From: Azolla caroliniana
Taxonomy: Eukaryota > Polypodiophyta
Length of the DNA stretch: 64,000 nt
NCBI GenBank assembly: GCA_043228905.1
Contig: JBHGNT010000016.1
Span: forward strand, 4,526,001-4,590,000
Direction: 5' to 3'
Both the position numbers and the translations under genes were made by a program. How positions within the stretch are numbered: the stretch's first letter is position 1; every line of letters starts with the position of its first letter. Positions 33,481-43,460 of the stretch are shown here, in pieces. The notes under the pieces were generated by a model. That model saw only the letters and a list, made by a program, of their open reading frames with translations. It made no database searches and had not been told where the DNA came from.

Positions 33481-35008
33481 AGTTCATTTCCATGTCTCAA
33501 ATATGTTTCCCATTTCGATCATCCCAAACATTTGCCCATTTGCTGTCCGTCTCTGCATTTTATGCCAGTCTTTGGTCACAACAAATGTGACATCTAAATC
33601 GATCTTCTGTATAATTATGGAGTTTAATGGTTTGTTATGGATATTTCATGCCATGGTTCTAATTCTTGATAACGTTTTCCAATCCTTGATCGTTTTCATA
33701 GCTTTTGGTCATCGCAAACAACAAAGTATGTCTTAACGTTCCATCTCTCTCTAGTTATTGTGACTTAATGATCGACTACTTGGTATGGTATTTTCTCTAA
33801 TGATGTTATTGTAGAAACAATATTTATCATGCACCACTAGGTTTGATGATCCTACATTTAAGAAAGTTACCCCTATTTTGCATGTCGAACATACGTCACT
33901 CCATGACTTGGGTGATGATGCCATGATACTACCTCGATGCCTAATTTCAGTAACCAAGTTTGAAAAAGTGTTAAGGCTCATTGGGTGCCAAGACTCATGG
34001 GGGTAGTGAGATGCGCTTGGATTCATTCTACCATTTTTATCTTGTATTGGATCCAACATTAAGCATTAGTTACATGAATCCATGTTAATAATAGATATAA
34101 ATTTAACTAAGAACATATTAACATGCTTTCGCACAATCTTAATAAAGACATTGTTCGTTTTGTGTCAAAATGTTTATTTTATTAATTGGTTACCTCATTA
34201 AAGGAAATATAACTTTATTTGATAAGTTTATTGCTAATCAAAATGTCATGACATCCAAAAATTATGTGCTCTTTATCCATATCCAAAAGTTCACCTACCT
34301 TTAGTTGTGTTATAAGGTAGAGTTCTTCATACATAGTCACCTTCTATGTGTGATTTTGTTAAGGGAACGTGGATGTACAAGTGTTAGAAATTCGAACATA
34401 TGCCATAAACATAACAAAGTTTAGATATCTTAAGTCCTCTATGAAACTTAAGAAAGTAATACATGTCATTCACCACACACTAGTCATATACCATAAACAT
34501 AGAGATAAAATCCACACTTATTTTCAATTTTTTCTTTACATTCTTGATGAACATCTCAATGAACATTCCACAACTAGATCCATTCATTTTGAAAATTCAG
34601 GCTCATGTGAGACAAACAACAAATTCGTATTTCATTGTCACCCAAGCACAACCAAATACTAGCAACTCAACAAAATTCATTCAGAAGCAAATCTCAACCA
34701 ACCTTCACGTTGATGGGATTTTTTGACATACGTTTGTTTCAGGATGCAAGTCAAAAGTGATGTTAAACATTGAATGCGGAGGTTTTGATGCAACGAAAGT
34801 GTATAAAGGCCAAAACTTGGTGCCAACCTTTTTAGGCTAACGACGAGAAACAAGGGCAACACACATAGTTGTGGCAAGAGATGAGTCGGTGGGAGCATGG
34901 ACTCTCTCTCTAGAGAAGATTGCTACATCATCAATCGTTGGGTTGAGAGTCGGCCGATATTGGAAGAAAACCAATACCCTTGGGCTCGAGCCGCGGCTTC
35001 TCGAGGCC
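33481..35008. other. Intergenic DNA, AT-rich
   Basis: No convincing gene. Short frames here have no family resemblance. It separates the divergently transcribed PPR (leftward) and reductase (rightward) genes. Confidence 0.55.
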
Positions 35009-35168
35009 TCATGGACACACAGGGGACACTCCCAATTTCAGACCAATATTTGGCCTTCATAACTAACTTAAAATGTGTGGCTTGGAGCCTCATGGACACA
35101 GGGGACACTCCCAATTTCGGACCAATATTTGGCACTCCTTCCTAACTAACTTAACATGTGTGGCTTTA
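35009..35168. repeat. Tandem duplication (about 80-bp unit) in the reductase promoter
   Basis: Two units carry ctcatggacac...aggggacactcccaattt, then gaccaatatttggc, then aactaactta and atgtgtggctt. The second unit ends about 65 bp before the start codon. A (CT)n tract follows at 35188-35205, typical of plant 5' leaders. Confidence 0.85.
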
Positions 35169-35232
35169 GATCACTCACTCACTGTTCTCTCTCTCTCTCT
35201 CTCTGTCTGCCTTTCTGCCAGAGCGAGCTGCC

Positions 35233-35690
35233 ATGGCCTCCTCCCCTGCTCCAGGCGTTCTGCTCACCAGGCCCATGGTGGACACCATGCTTCCATCCCT
35301 TGAGAAGAGCTTCACCGTCTTCAAGCTCTGGGAGGTGGACAACAAAGACGTGCCTTCGTTCGTCGCCACTCACGCCCCGTCCATCCGTGCCATCGTCGGC
35401 AACACAGAGGTGGGTGCCAGCTCCGATCTCATCCAATCTCTCCCGGCCCTCGAGATTGTCTCCACGTTTAGCGTGGGACTTGATAAGATCGATCTCCCCT
35501 TGTGTGCCCAACGCGGCATTGCGGTCACATACACCCCCGACGTGCTCACTGAATGTACGGCGGACACTGCCCTAGCCCTCATGTTGGCCACCATGCGACG
35601 CATCCCGGCCGCCGATCGATTCGTCCGCCAGGGTCGATGGCCCCGAGAAGGGCCCTTCATACTCACTACACGGGTATGTATGTATGTATG

Positions 35691-35722
<32 letters not shown>

Positions 35723-37057
35723 GGAGATTTTATGATTGTGAGGAGATCACGTGACACTTAAATTTTCGTTGTCGAGAAGCATGCGTGTGAGATGGAAAGG
35801 ATACAACACCTGTAGACCCCTCTTGTGTGTTTTTTTAGCACACTAATCATATACCCTAGGATCATTACATGTGATTTGTACAGGAGAGGTGGTTTGCCCT
35901 TGTCTAGATATGTGAAACGATTCCTTTTTTGAGTTTTATAAAGATGATTTGGAAAGCTGTATAGATTTTTTATCTTAGTGTGTAGAAGTAGCTGGTTCTG
36001 GATATGTTTCAATATTTGTGTTCCTTGGAGGCCAAGAAAGTTCACCAGGACCTTGGAACTATATACTAATATGTTCATGGCATCCATGTATGACCTTCAA
36101 ATGAGTATAGAATGATGTGAGCTTATGGTATACCATGAGTATAAAAGAATGTGAGCTTATAAATAGAAGAATTTCATCTCAAAAGCATCATCTTGAAACC
36201 ATCAGACCCAGATGTTCTAGTTGTTGAAGATTGGCAATAACAAGATGTTAGGTCCATGTAGCTTAACAAGGGCCAATGCCATACTTGAGTGCTTCTGCCA
36301 TACTGTGATTACTTATGTGTCTAGAAATGTGCATTTTGGTTTAATGAGTTTTAGTTTCGATCATTTGCAAATGCTATGCTTGTATTTCCATACTGCATGG
36401 TTAAAACCCACCTATACATGGTTATTTCATTGAGGTACATGCTTGAAGTAAAATGAAATTTGTTTGTTGTATGATTATTTTACCATTTCCCTTCCTTTAT
36501 TACTAACTTCTTTAGAATTTTTGATAAGTCTCATTCAGGTAAGTGGGAAAAGTGTGGGAATTGTGGGCCTAGGACGAATTGGCTTGGCCATAGCAAAGCG
36601 GGCTGAAGCCTTTGGATGCACCATCTCATACCAGAGCAGATCATTGAAAGCGAGTGTATCATACAAATACTATTCTGATGTGCGAGAAATGGCCACAAAT
36701 TCTGATGTGCTTATTGTTTCCTGCCCTTTAACTGAAGAAACCAAAGGTCTTATAAATCGGGAAGTTTTAGATGCGTTGGGTTCATCAGGATTTCTCATTA
36801 ACATAGCCCGAGGTCCTATTATAGATGAAGCAGAATTGGTGAAAGCATTGGTAGAAGGCCGTTTGGGTGGTGCGGGTTTGGACGTGTATGAAAATGAGCC
36901 TCATGTTCCTGAGGAGCTGTTCACATTGGATAATGTTGTTTTGGCTCCTCATGTTGGAAGCGCAACTTGGGAAACCAGAAGGAACATGGCTGCTCTTGTT
37001 ATAGCAAACCTTGAGGCACACTTCTCAGGGAAGCCTCTTATAACTCCTGTCCACTAG
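35233..37057 (+). CDS. Hydroxypyruvate/glyoxylate reductase-like D-2-hydroxyacid dehydrogenase, isoform a
   Basis: Exons 35233-35673 and 36539-37057 join in phase 0 to give 319 residues, the normal family size. Exon 1 holds the substrate-binding half ([14 protein letters not shown], then [19 protein letters not shown]). Exon 2a holds the NAD(P)-binding Rossmann fold GIVGLGRIG and the catalytic set: Arg in [11 protein letters not shown], Glu in [11 protein letters not shown], His in [13 protein letters not shown]. The family (plant HPR2/HPPR type) reduces hydroxypyruvate, glyoxylate or hydroxyphenylpyruvate in the cytosol with NADPH or NADH. Residues after the GxGxxG motif (SYQSRS, small and basic) fit an NADP preference, by inference. 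The start ATG has a GCCATGGC context. The donor sits inside a GTAT repeat. Confidence 0.9.
35674..35720. repeat. (GTAT)n microsatellite at the 5' splice site
   Basis: About eleven GTAT units begin with the donor itself (CGG|GTATGTATG). Each unit offers the same GTATGT hexamer, so several equivalent donors stand in a row at 4-bp steps. Confidence 0.95.
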
Positions 37058-37675
37058 TGGGTGCCTTCTATTCTTTAGTAGAATTACACTTCCTATATAT
37101 CTCATCCCATTTTGGGAACTGTGATGATTGTACTACTATGCTAAGAAGGTTATAAGTCTGGATAAAGAAGCCATTTCATTTGAAATTTAGATTTTCTCAT
37201 GTAAGAAGATGTTAATGCAAGTTCTTTTGAATGAGTTGTATTCGAGGATGTTAAAGATACCGTTTGAAGGAATCAATGATTTTATGCAAAATAGTTCTTA
37301 CTATTGAATAACAATACTGTGCATATGGTCTCCAAGAATGCTTGTATCAAATTCTGTGTTGATGTTTTGCTTGGAAATCAATGCGGTCAATGTAGTCAAG
37401 ACACCTTTTGAAGGGATCAATGATCTGCGCACAGTATAGTCTTCGAAGTTCATTGGTATTATTAGTCTTCAAGGGCATCTTGTATCAAATGTGTTTGGTG
37501 TTGTGATTGTTTGCCAATGAGTTAGATCTGGCTACCTGAGACAACAGGATAGATTCTAAAACTATTTGTTATGATAATTACTTGCTGGATCCGATTGTTG
37601 GGGTCTATACAACATGATTGTACTAAATCAGAATTGGATCCCTTTTTGCATAACATTTTTATGAATTCCATTCAG
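37058..37675 (+). other. 3' UTR of exon 2a and the intron before exon 2b
   Basis: No separate coding sequence is present. It would serve as 3' untranslated region and polyadenylation region for isoform a and as intron for isoform b. Two stretches, near 37255-37345 and 37400-37480, are similar to each other (ttgaaggaatcaatgat against ttgaagggatcaatgat). Confidence 0.6.
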
Positions 37676-38194
37676 GTAAGTGGAAAACGAGTGGGTATTG
37701 TGGGCCTTGGGAGAATTGGAACAGCTGTAGCAAAACGTGCTGAAGCCTTTGGATGCACCATCTCGTACCAGGGCAGATCCTTGAAACCAAGCGTGCCATA
37801 CCGATACTACCCAAATGTGCGTGATATGGCTGCGGATTCAGATGTGCTGATTATTTCATGCCCTTTAACACAGGAAACCAAAGGCATCATCAATCGTGAA
37901 GTTTTAGATGCATTGGGGCCATCAGGTTTTCTTGTTAACGTAGCCCGAGGTTCCATTGTAAATGAAGCAGAATTGGTGAAGGCATTGGTAGAAGGTCGGC
38001 TTGCAGGAGCTGGTTTGGATGTGTATGACAATGAGCCTCATGTTCCCATGGATTTGGTGTCACTAGACAACGTTGTTTTGGCACCACATATTGGAACTTC
38101 GACATGGGAAACTGAACGAGCAATGGCCGCACTTGTGGTAGCAAACCTCGAGGCACACTTTGCTGGGAGGCCCCTTATAACTCCTGTGTTTTGA
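37676..38194 (+). CDS. Alternative last exon (2b) of the hydroxyacid reductase gene
   Basis: This is a second full copy of the terminal exon: 519 bp and 172 residues, the same length as exon 2a, with the same frame and the same acceptor context (ttcattcag or attccattcag, then GTAAGTGG). It has its own Rossmann motif GIVGLGRIG, catalytic Arg (LVNVARGSIV), Glu (YDNEPHVP) and His (LAPHIGTSTWE), and its own stop. No second exon 1 is visible between 37057 and 37676. The simplest reading is alternative splicing of one exon 1 to either 2a or 2b. Conservation of all catalytic residues and the open frame argue against a pseudogene. The products would differ at sites near the cofactor pocket (for example SYQSRS against SYQGRS). 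Confidence 0.85.
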   Translation, partial: VSGKRVGIVGLGRIGTAVAKRAEAFGCTISYQGRSLKPSVPYRYYPNVRDMAADSDVLIISCPLTQETKGIINREVLDALGPSGFLVNVARGSIVNEAELVKALVEGRLAGAGLDVYDNEPHVPMDLVSLDNVVLAPHIGTSTWETERAMAALVVANLEAHFAGRPLITPVF

Positions 38195-39030
38195 GAAATA
38201 AGTAATGATATGCTTGTGTGATACTAGGGACATTGGGTTGGTTAATTGAGCATATAACATCATATCACTTTATAATAAGCATTTTTCTTTTTATGTACTT
38301 GAACGTAATTCAATATGAACTATCACATTGTAATGATTTAACTCTCGCAGCAACTTTCAAATGTATATTTTTGAGGTCGCAATAATCAAATGTCGTCATT
38401 TGTAGTACACGTGGTGCCTTTGGTTGAAGATGCATATCTGAAAAGAACTACCTTATGAAAATATTTCACTTACTAGGAAATGGAACAAATTAACTCTCCA
38501 CATTTAATGCATCTGAAGATTGACACAACAATTGATGAAGATGAGCCTCACCTCTTAACTATGAATATAAAGAGTGGATCTCATATTTGTAAGGTGAAAA
38601 ATATGTGAACTCATGTTACAACATTGACATATTGTAATACTCTTTAAGCTCCTCTAAAAATATATGCGTATAATGCTCATACCACTTGCTTCTATTTTGG
38701 TTGATCAATTTTAGGTTGGGTTTGTCAGTATTCTAGTTCCTATCATCCTGGCTTGTGGCCAAGTCCTATACTATCTCTCTCTCTCACGCACGCACGCACG
38801 CGCGCGCGCACACACACACACACACAATCATAGATCCCAAATGGCAAAGTATGAGATGAGGTAACCACAACAAATATGCATTCTCTTCAAGGGTATTGGA
38901 GAGTCGATAGAGATGAAATCATGATACTTATAGATGAAACACATATTAGCCTCCCAATATGGTTGAACTACTCTTGTTATAGCCAGTGTAGGATTAGACC
39001 CATAGAATCACATCAACAATGAATTGAGCG
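38195..39030. other. Intergenic DNA downstream of the reductase gene
   Basis: It holds the reductase 3' flank and a mixed microsatellite at 38777-38826: (CT)n, then CGCA and CG units, then (CA)n. No gene is seen. Confidence 0.6.
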
Positions 39031-39044
39031 TATGTCCTCAGATT

Positions 39045-39345
39045 CCTTGGTCACGAATACAAGAGAAGTTAGCCTTTTTCACCCACGTTATAAACATGTA
39101 CTTTGGGATAGGCACGTATTTGTAAATGCTTTTAAGAATAATATAGAGAAGCATTGGTGAGATTATGTGTTGGTAGCATATCCTGAAACATAGTTGGCTT
39201 TCGAAATTGGCACTTGTAGTGAACGTTTTCATGTAGGTATTGATTGTGGGTTGACCTTTGGGGTTGACACTGAAGAGATGTGGACTAGCAAAGTGTATTT
39301 GCTTTGTTTGCATTGTTGAAGTGGAAGATAATACTCATCATTTTA
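39045..39345 (+). pseudogene. Possible degraded LINE C-terminal fragment
   Basis: The plus strand reads YKHVLWDRHVFVNAFKNN, then CSERFHVGIDCGL, and in a second frame CFVCIVEVEDNTHHFMQC. The last has the C-x2-C...H-x3/4-C spacing of the zinc motif at the end of plant LINE ORF2. It is similar in layout, but not close, to CTLCPKQVREFEYHTLIQC in the two other LINEs here. Stops interrupt it. The call is tentative. Confidence 0.35.
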
Positions 39346-39630
39346 TGCAATGTCTGATTATTTCTTAAGTATTCATAATATGTCCTATAAAGATGTGATG
39401 AGTAAGTTGATGGTCAAGGAGAACACTTGAGAGGATTGACAAATGTGATGATGGAGGCATGTATGAAAGAGATAGAGCAATGATCTTATTTTTTTAATGG
39501 TAGAATACCCTTTCATCTATGGGTTAAACAATGGTTGAGAGGAGTTATGCATGAGGGTTATGTAAAGGATGTTTATACTAGTTTGATAGCTTTTATTAAG
39601 TTCTTTTAACTTGTCAAGAGTATAGAGAGA

Positions 39631-40120
39631 AGTCACTTAACAAGTTACCTATCTTATATAGGAGAAGTTTGGTACAAGTAGTTCCCCAGGGGCCATTAGT
39701 AGAATATCAAGCCATTCTGAAATGAGGTTGTCATGTATGGTTAGTAGTAGAATGCAGACATTCGACAATGTGGCCACCTTTATGTTCAAGAATTGAGAGA
39801 GAGAAGCCACTTAACAAGTTACCTATCTTATATAAGGGCCATTAGTAGAGTATCACGCCATTCTGAAATGAGGTTGTCATGTATGGTTAGTAGTAGAATG
39901 TAGACATTTGATAATGTGGTCACCTTTATGGTTCAAGAATTGAGACAAAGGAGCCACTTAACCAGTTACCTACCTTATATAGGAGAAGTTTGATACAAGT
40001 AATTCCCCACGGGCCATTAGTAGAGTATCAATCCATTCCGAAATGAGGTTGTCATGTATGGTTAGCAGTAGAATGCAGACATTTGATAATGTGGCCACTT
40101 TATGTTCAAGAATTGAGAAA
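39631..40120. repeat. Three-unit tandem repeat, about 175/147/170 bp
   Basis: Units start (a/c)cacttaac(a/c)agttacct and carry gggccattagtagagtatca, then atgaggttgtcatgtatggt and ttcaagaattgaga. The middle unit lacks about 27 bp. Starts are near 39633, 39807 and 39954. Confidence 0.85.
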
Positions 40121-40807
40121 TTGGGCAAGCTTTTGATGTAATGTAAATAGGTCTAGATTTTGCATTCATTGGAATGCTATTATGATGAGGTCTAATTATT
40201 TACAAATAGAACATTCTGGCATGCTTCTTATGTATTTATTTTACGCTCAAATGGAGTACATTTGTTGGCCATTGTTTTCATTGTAGGGTATTAGTACATT
40301 TTATGGTAGGGTGTCCTAAAAAAGTAACACATGTGGAAAATAATGTAGCGTAGTAGGTAGTTCAATGCACCATTTTCTTGGGTGTTAGCAATTCATTAAC
40401 ACAATGCCCTTGATAGCCCCAGTTTGTGATTTGCAATTCCAATTGGCAAATTATCCCTAAATGAGATGTGACATGTTGACATACACCATGTCCAGGTGGA
40501 TTGCTTGCCAAATTTTTCTCATCAATTGTTAGTGCCAACTTACTACATCCCAATAACATTTTCCTACTATACAAGGATATATGGGCACATGGTTGATGTA
40601 GATTGGCCGACATGTCATCGACATGGAAAGGGCTTGATAACAACTCATTTGATTTCTATAATCAACAAACAAGCTATTCCGAGAGTTAATTGTCAAAATA
40701 TGACCTAATGAGCAAATTAGTTAGTATTGGCTCTTCGAATATTGTGAGAACTAAAATTTTGCAAAAACCAAAATATCATAGAAGTTTGTAGATGGCGGGG
40801 TCCTCCA

Positions 40808-40902
40808 CATAAAATGTGATTCCAAACTTCTCAATCAAAATACACATGTGGATCACATAAAATGTGATACCAAACTTCTCAATCAAAATACACACGTGGA
40901 TC
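40808..40902. repeat. Tandem duplication, about 48-bp unit
   Basis: The phrase ataaaatgtgat(t/a)ccaaac followed by ttctcaatcaaaatacaca(t/c)gtggat occurs twice in a row. Confidence 0.85.
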
Positions 40903-41010
40903 CACATTGCTATCCCTTGGAAATGGCGTTCTTTTTGGGCAAGGAAGTCTTGTTGGAAGGACTCACAAATGAAATCGTACTTCGTTCATCTCCATCATTT
41001 GTGAGCCATT

Positions 41011-41510
41011 CTAATGGTATTTCAATCTCTAAGAAGAATGTTATTTCAAGGAACCACAGACATGTACATTGATTACATGGAGTCATTGTAGTGGTATTTC
41101 AATATCTAAGAAGTACTCCATTTCTAGGAACCACACACATAACTTATAAGTATATTGATTACAAACATCATGGCTATTAATGTTCTTGCGATCAATGAGA
41201 CGGGGCATAACCCATGGGTCGGAATCAAACTTGGATTGTCTCAATTTTAGGACTTTGGTCTTATGAGACGTGGCATCGCACATGATAGGGGATCGAACTT
41301 GGGTTCTCCCAAATTTTATGACTTTTCAATTGCCAAGGTGTAAACCACTAAGCTAATGTAACCCGGAGATACAACCTATTCCATAGCTCCTTCCACACTT
41401 ATGTCTCCATGACTAACTTTCTCATTGGTTTCCAGGTTCCATGGCTCCTTCCACACTTAAGTCTCCATGACTAACGTCCTCATTGGTTTCGAGGTTCCAT
41501 GGCTCCTTCC
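41011..41510. repeat. Local duplications downstream of 41 kb
   Basis: Two nested small duplications. Near 41011-41140, ggtatttcaat(c/a)tctaagaag occurs twice. At 41383-41510, a unit of about 64 bp reads ttccatggctccttccacac, then tctccatgactaac and ctcattggtttc, and repeats about two times. The remainder to 41920 shows no gene. Confidence 0.75.
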
Positions 41511-42165
41511 ATAGAATCACTCACAGTCTCTCTTTATATATATAAATGTAAACACAAGAGATGGTAAACATCATACAGTTGAAACAGAAACAGAAACAGA
41601 GAAAGACGCAGCATTTGAGTTGGATAAAAGATCTATATGTATACATTAATAATATGATGTGTGTTTATGTATGTAAATCCAAAATTACACAGTCTCTTCA
41701 TACGTTCGGATCTCTGTTTGTATGTACCTTTGAAGCTATTCCATTGAAGTTCTCCTTGGAGAAGAGAAACTCTCTGCACAGAGTACTGACGATGATGCTT
41801 CTGCATATCTATCTATTTATCTATCTATCTATATAATATGTTTGAAGAAGCTCAAATCGTTATTCAGAGGCAATTGTTGTACTTGCAAGAGATCACGAGA
41901 AGTTATTGGATGATTAATTTTTCAGGTTATGGATCCTGAACTTGCAGAGTTCAAGAAACTCTTTCTGTCAGTCTCACTCAGTCTTTTCCTTTCCCTTTCC
42001 TTTTCCCTCTGTTCAGAAACTATATGAAGAAATTGCAATGGTTTTTCTTCTGTTTCTCCTTTCTTTTTTGGCTTTTTGTAGGTTGAAAGAAACAGCAGTA
42101 GCTTCGAAGAAACCTTAATGCTTGCATATTTCCAACATACTTGATTGGAGATCAGATCTGCATTT

Positions 42166-42759
42166 CTAACTCCACCGCTTGCAAAACCTGTTTTTTTGGA
42201 CCTCCATATCTGTGTCTGACATATCCTCGTCATCATCACCTTCTTCGTCTTCTTCTTCTTCTTCTTCTTCTTCTTCTTCTTCTTCTTCTTCTATTGAGGA
42301 TCTGCTATGATGCCTCCAACCGAACGTACCAGAAGCAATTTCTGAGGAAACCACTGTATCTGAATCAATGTCACAATCTGTTAACACACTGCACCCCGTA
42401 CAGCTGCTCTCAGATTCTTTGTCGAAGGAAGATGGAGATAATCCACCATGGCCATCTCCAGGGCTAGAAGAAGGGCCACACCTGCTGCAGATATGACTTT
42501 CGACAGGTAGTCGAGCGCCTGTTGTGAAAGAAGCAGTGGGACGAGAGCAAATGCAGCAGAGGAACTCGCGTCGGTGCCGAGCCACCAGGAAATTGGCGCC
42601 GTGCACCATGGAATCACAGCGCCAGCAGAGAGCAGCTTCGTCAGAAGGGCAGAGGAAGGCGGCAGGAGAATGACAGAGCTCGCAGAGAGAACGTCGATCC
42701 ACAGCAGCAGCAGCATCAGAAGAAGGAGAAGGCCAAGGGCCGTGATGAGGAGAAGTCAT
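42166..42759 (-). CDS. B-box zinc-finger protein with acidic C-terminus
   Basis: A 197-residue frame starts at ATG 42759-42757 (MTSPHHGPWPSPSS). One B-box is clear: CELC, then FLCPSDEAALCWRC, then VHGANFLVARH, giving the C/C/C/C-C-H-H pattern that binds two zinc ions. A second, partial box follows (CCICSRPTASF, then ICSRC). It matches plant BBX proteins without a CCT domain, which act in the nucleus as protein-protein adaptors in light and circadian signalling. Residues about 150-180 are a run of about 15 Glu followed by DEEGDDDEDMSDTD, coded by a GAA/GAG microsatellite. The C-terminus NRFCKRWS is unremarkable. It may be a short, microprotein-like regulator of larger BBX partners; which subgroup is uncertain. 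Confidence 0.88.
   Translation of the reverse strand: MTSPHHGPWPSPSSDAAAAVDRRSLCELCHSPAAFLCPSDEAALCWRCDSMVHGANFLVARHRREFLCCICSRPTASFTTGARLPVESHICSRCGPSSSPGDGHGGLSPSSFDKESESSCTGCSVLTDCDIDSDTVVSSEIASGTFGWRHHSRSSIEEEEEEEEEEEEEEDEEGDDDEDMSDTDMEVQKNRFCKRWS
42242..42292. repeat. (TTC)n trinucleotide repeat coding for the Glu tract
   Basis: The plus-strand TTC/TCT run is read as GAA/GAG on the minus strand and encodes the poly-Glu tract of the B-box protein. It is in frame, so length changes alter only the tract length. Confidence 0.95.
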
Positions 42760-42771
42760 GTCCAAGGAGAA

Positions 42772-42810
42772 GAAGAAGAAGAAGAAGAAGAAGAAGAAGA
42801 AGAAGAAGAA
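42772..42810. repeat. (GAA)n repeat in the 5' leader of the B-box gene
   Basis: A plus-strand (GAA)n run of about 13 units begins about 12 bp upstream of the start codon. It reads as (TTC)n in the mRNA leader. Confidence 0.95.
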
Positions 42811-43327
42811 AACGAGAAAGCGGTGGAATTAGGGTTTGGTTGCAGAGGGAGGGAATGGAAACAAGAGTTTATTTGATGAGGGGATCAAGCCATGGGGATG
42901 GTGAAGAATAAAACGCAAGGAAAGAGATGCAGAACTAAACTACAAGAAGCTGTCGGTGAAATTAGGGTTTCAAAAATCAATCAATCAATCAATCAACCAG
43001 AGCAGGAAATGGAAGGTTTTCAAAGAGAGCAATCAGTCAATCCAATCGGAGCAGAAAATCAAGAATTTACTCAGAGGGCAATCAGTGAAGACAATCAGAG
43101 AAGGAAAACAAGGGTTCTGACAAAGAGGTCAGAACAGATCGGATCGATCGACCGACCAAATTAGCCAAATCAGAGCAGGGCAGAGAAGAGAAAGGATCGA
43201 AGGCTCACAGATAACATAACACACAATTCTCCAAGGGAAGCGCAGAGAGAGAGAGAGAGAGAGAGAATTCAAAAACCGTTACAGAAGAGGAAAAAAACAG
43301 AGGAAAGAGGAGGGGAGAAGCCCCTGC

Positions 43328-43454
43328 CACGTGGCAGGTCGCCCACGCGGGAGCCATCCTACGTGGCAGTCCTCTGCGCCGCTTCTCTTGCCACGTCGGA
43401 ATTGCATTGGAATCGACCACTTGGCCGGTTGCCACGTGGCGTCCTGCCCACGTG
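43328..43454 (-). promoter_or_regulatory. G-box cluster upstream of the B-box gene
   Basis: Three CACGTG palindromes lie at 43328-43333, 43433-43438 and 43449-43454, two of them in the extended gCCACGTGGc form. Two further ACGT-core sites lie at about 43361-43367 and 43392-43397. They sit about 570-700 bp 5' of the ATG. A (CT/GA)n tract at 43245-43270 may be near the transcription start. G-boxes bind bZIP (HY5-like) and bHLH (PIF-like) factors, and B-box genes are known targets of these. Confidence 0.75.
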
Positions 43455-43460
43455 ACACCC

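Noticed and set aside
39631-40120. CRISPR-like array
   Set aside because: The units are long direct tandem repeats without unique spacers, and the DNA is eukaryotic.
42141-42467. Plus-strand frame with a long leucine run opposite the B-box gene
   Set aside because: It is the shadow of the (GAA)n Glu tract; the B-box cysteines on the minus strand show the real reading frame.
42574-42876. Plus-strand frame with a Glu run
   Set aside because: It is produced by the leader (GAA)n repeat and has no domain similarity.
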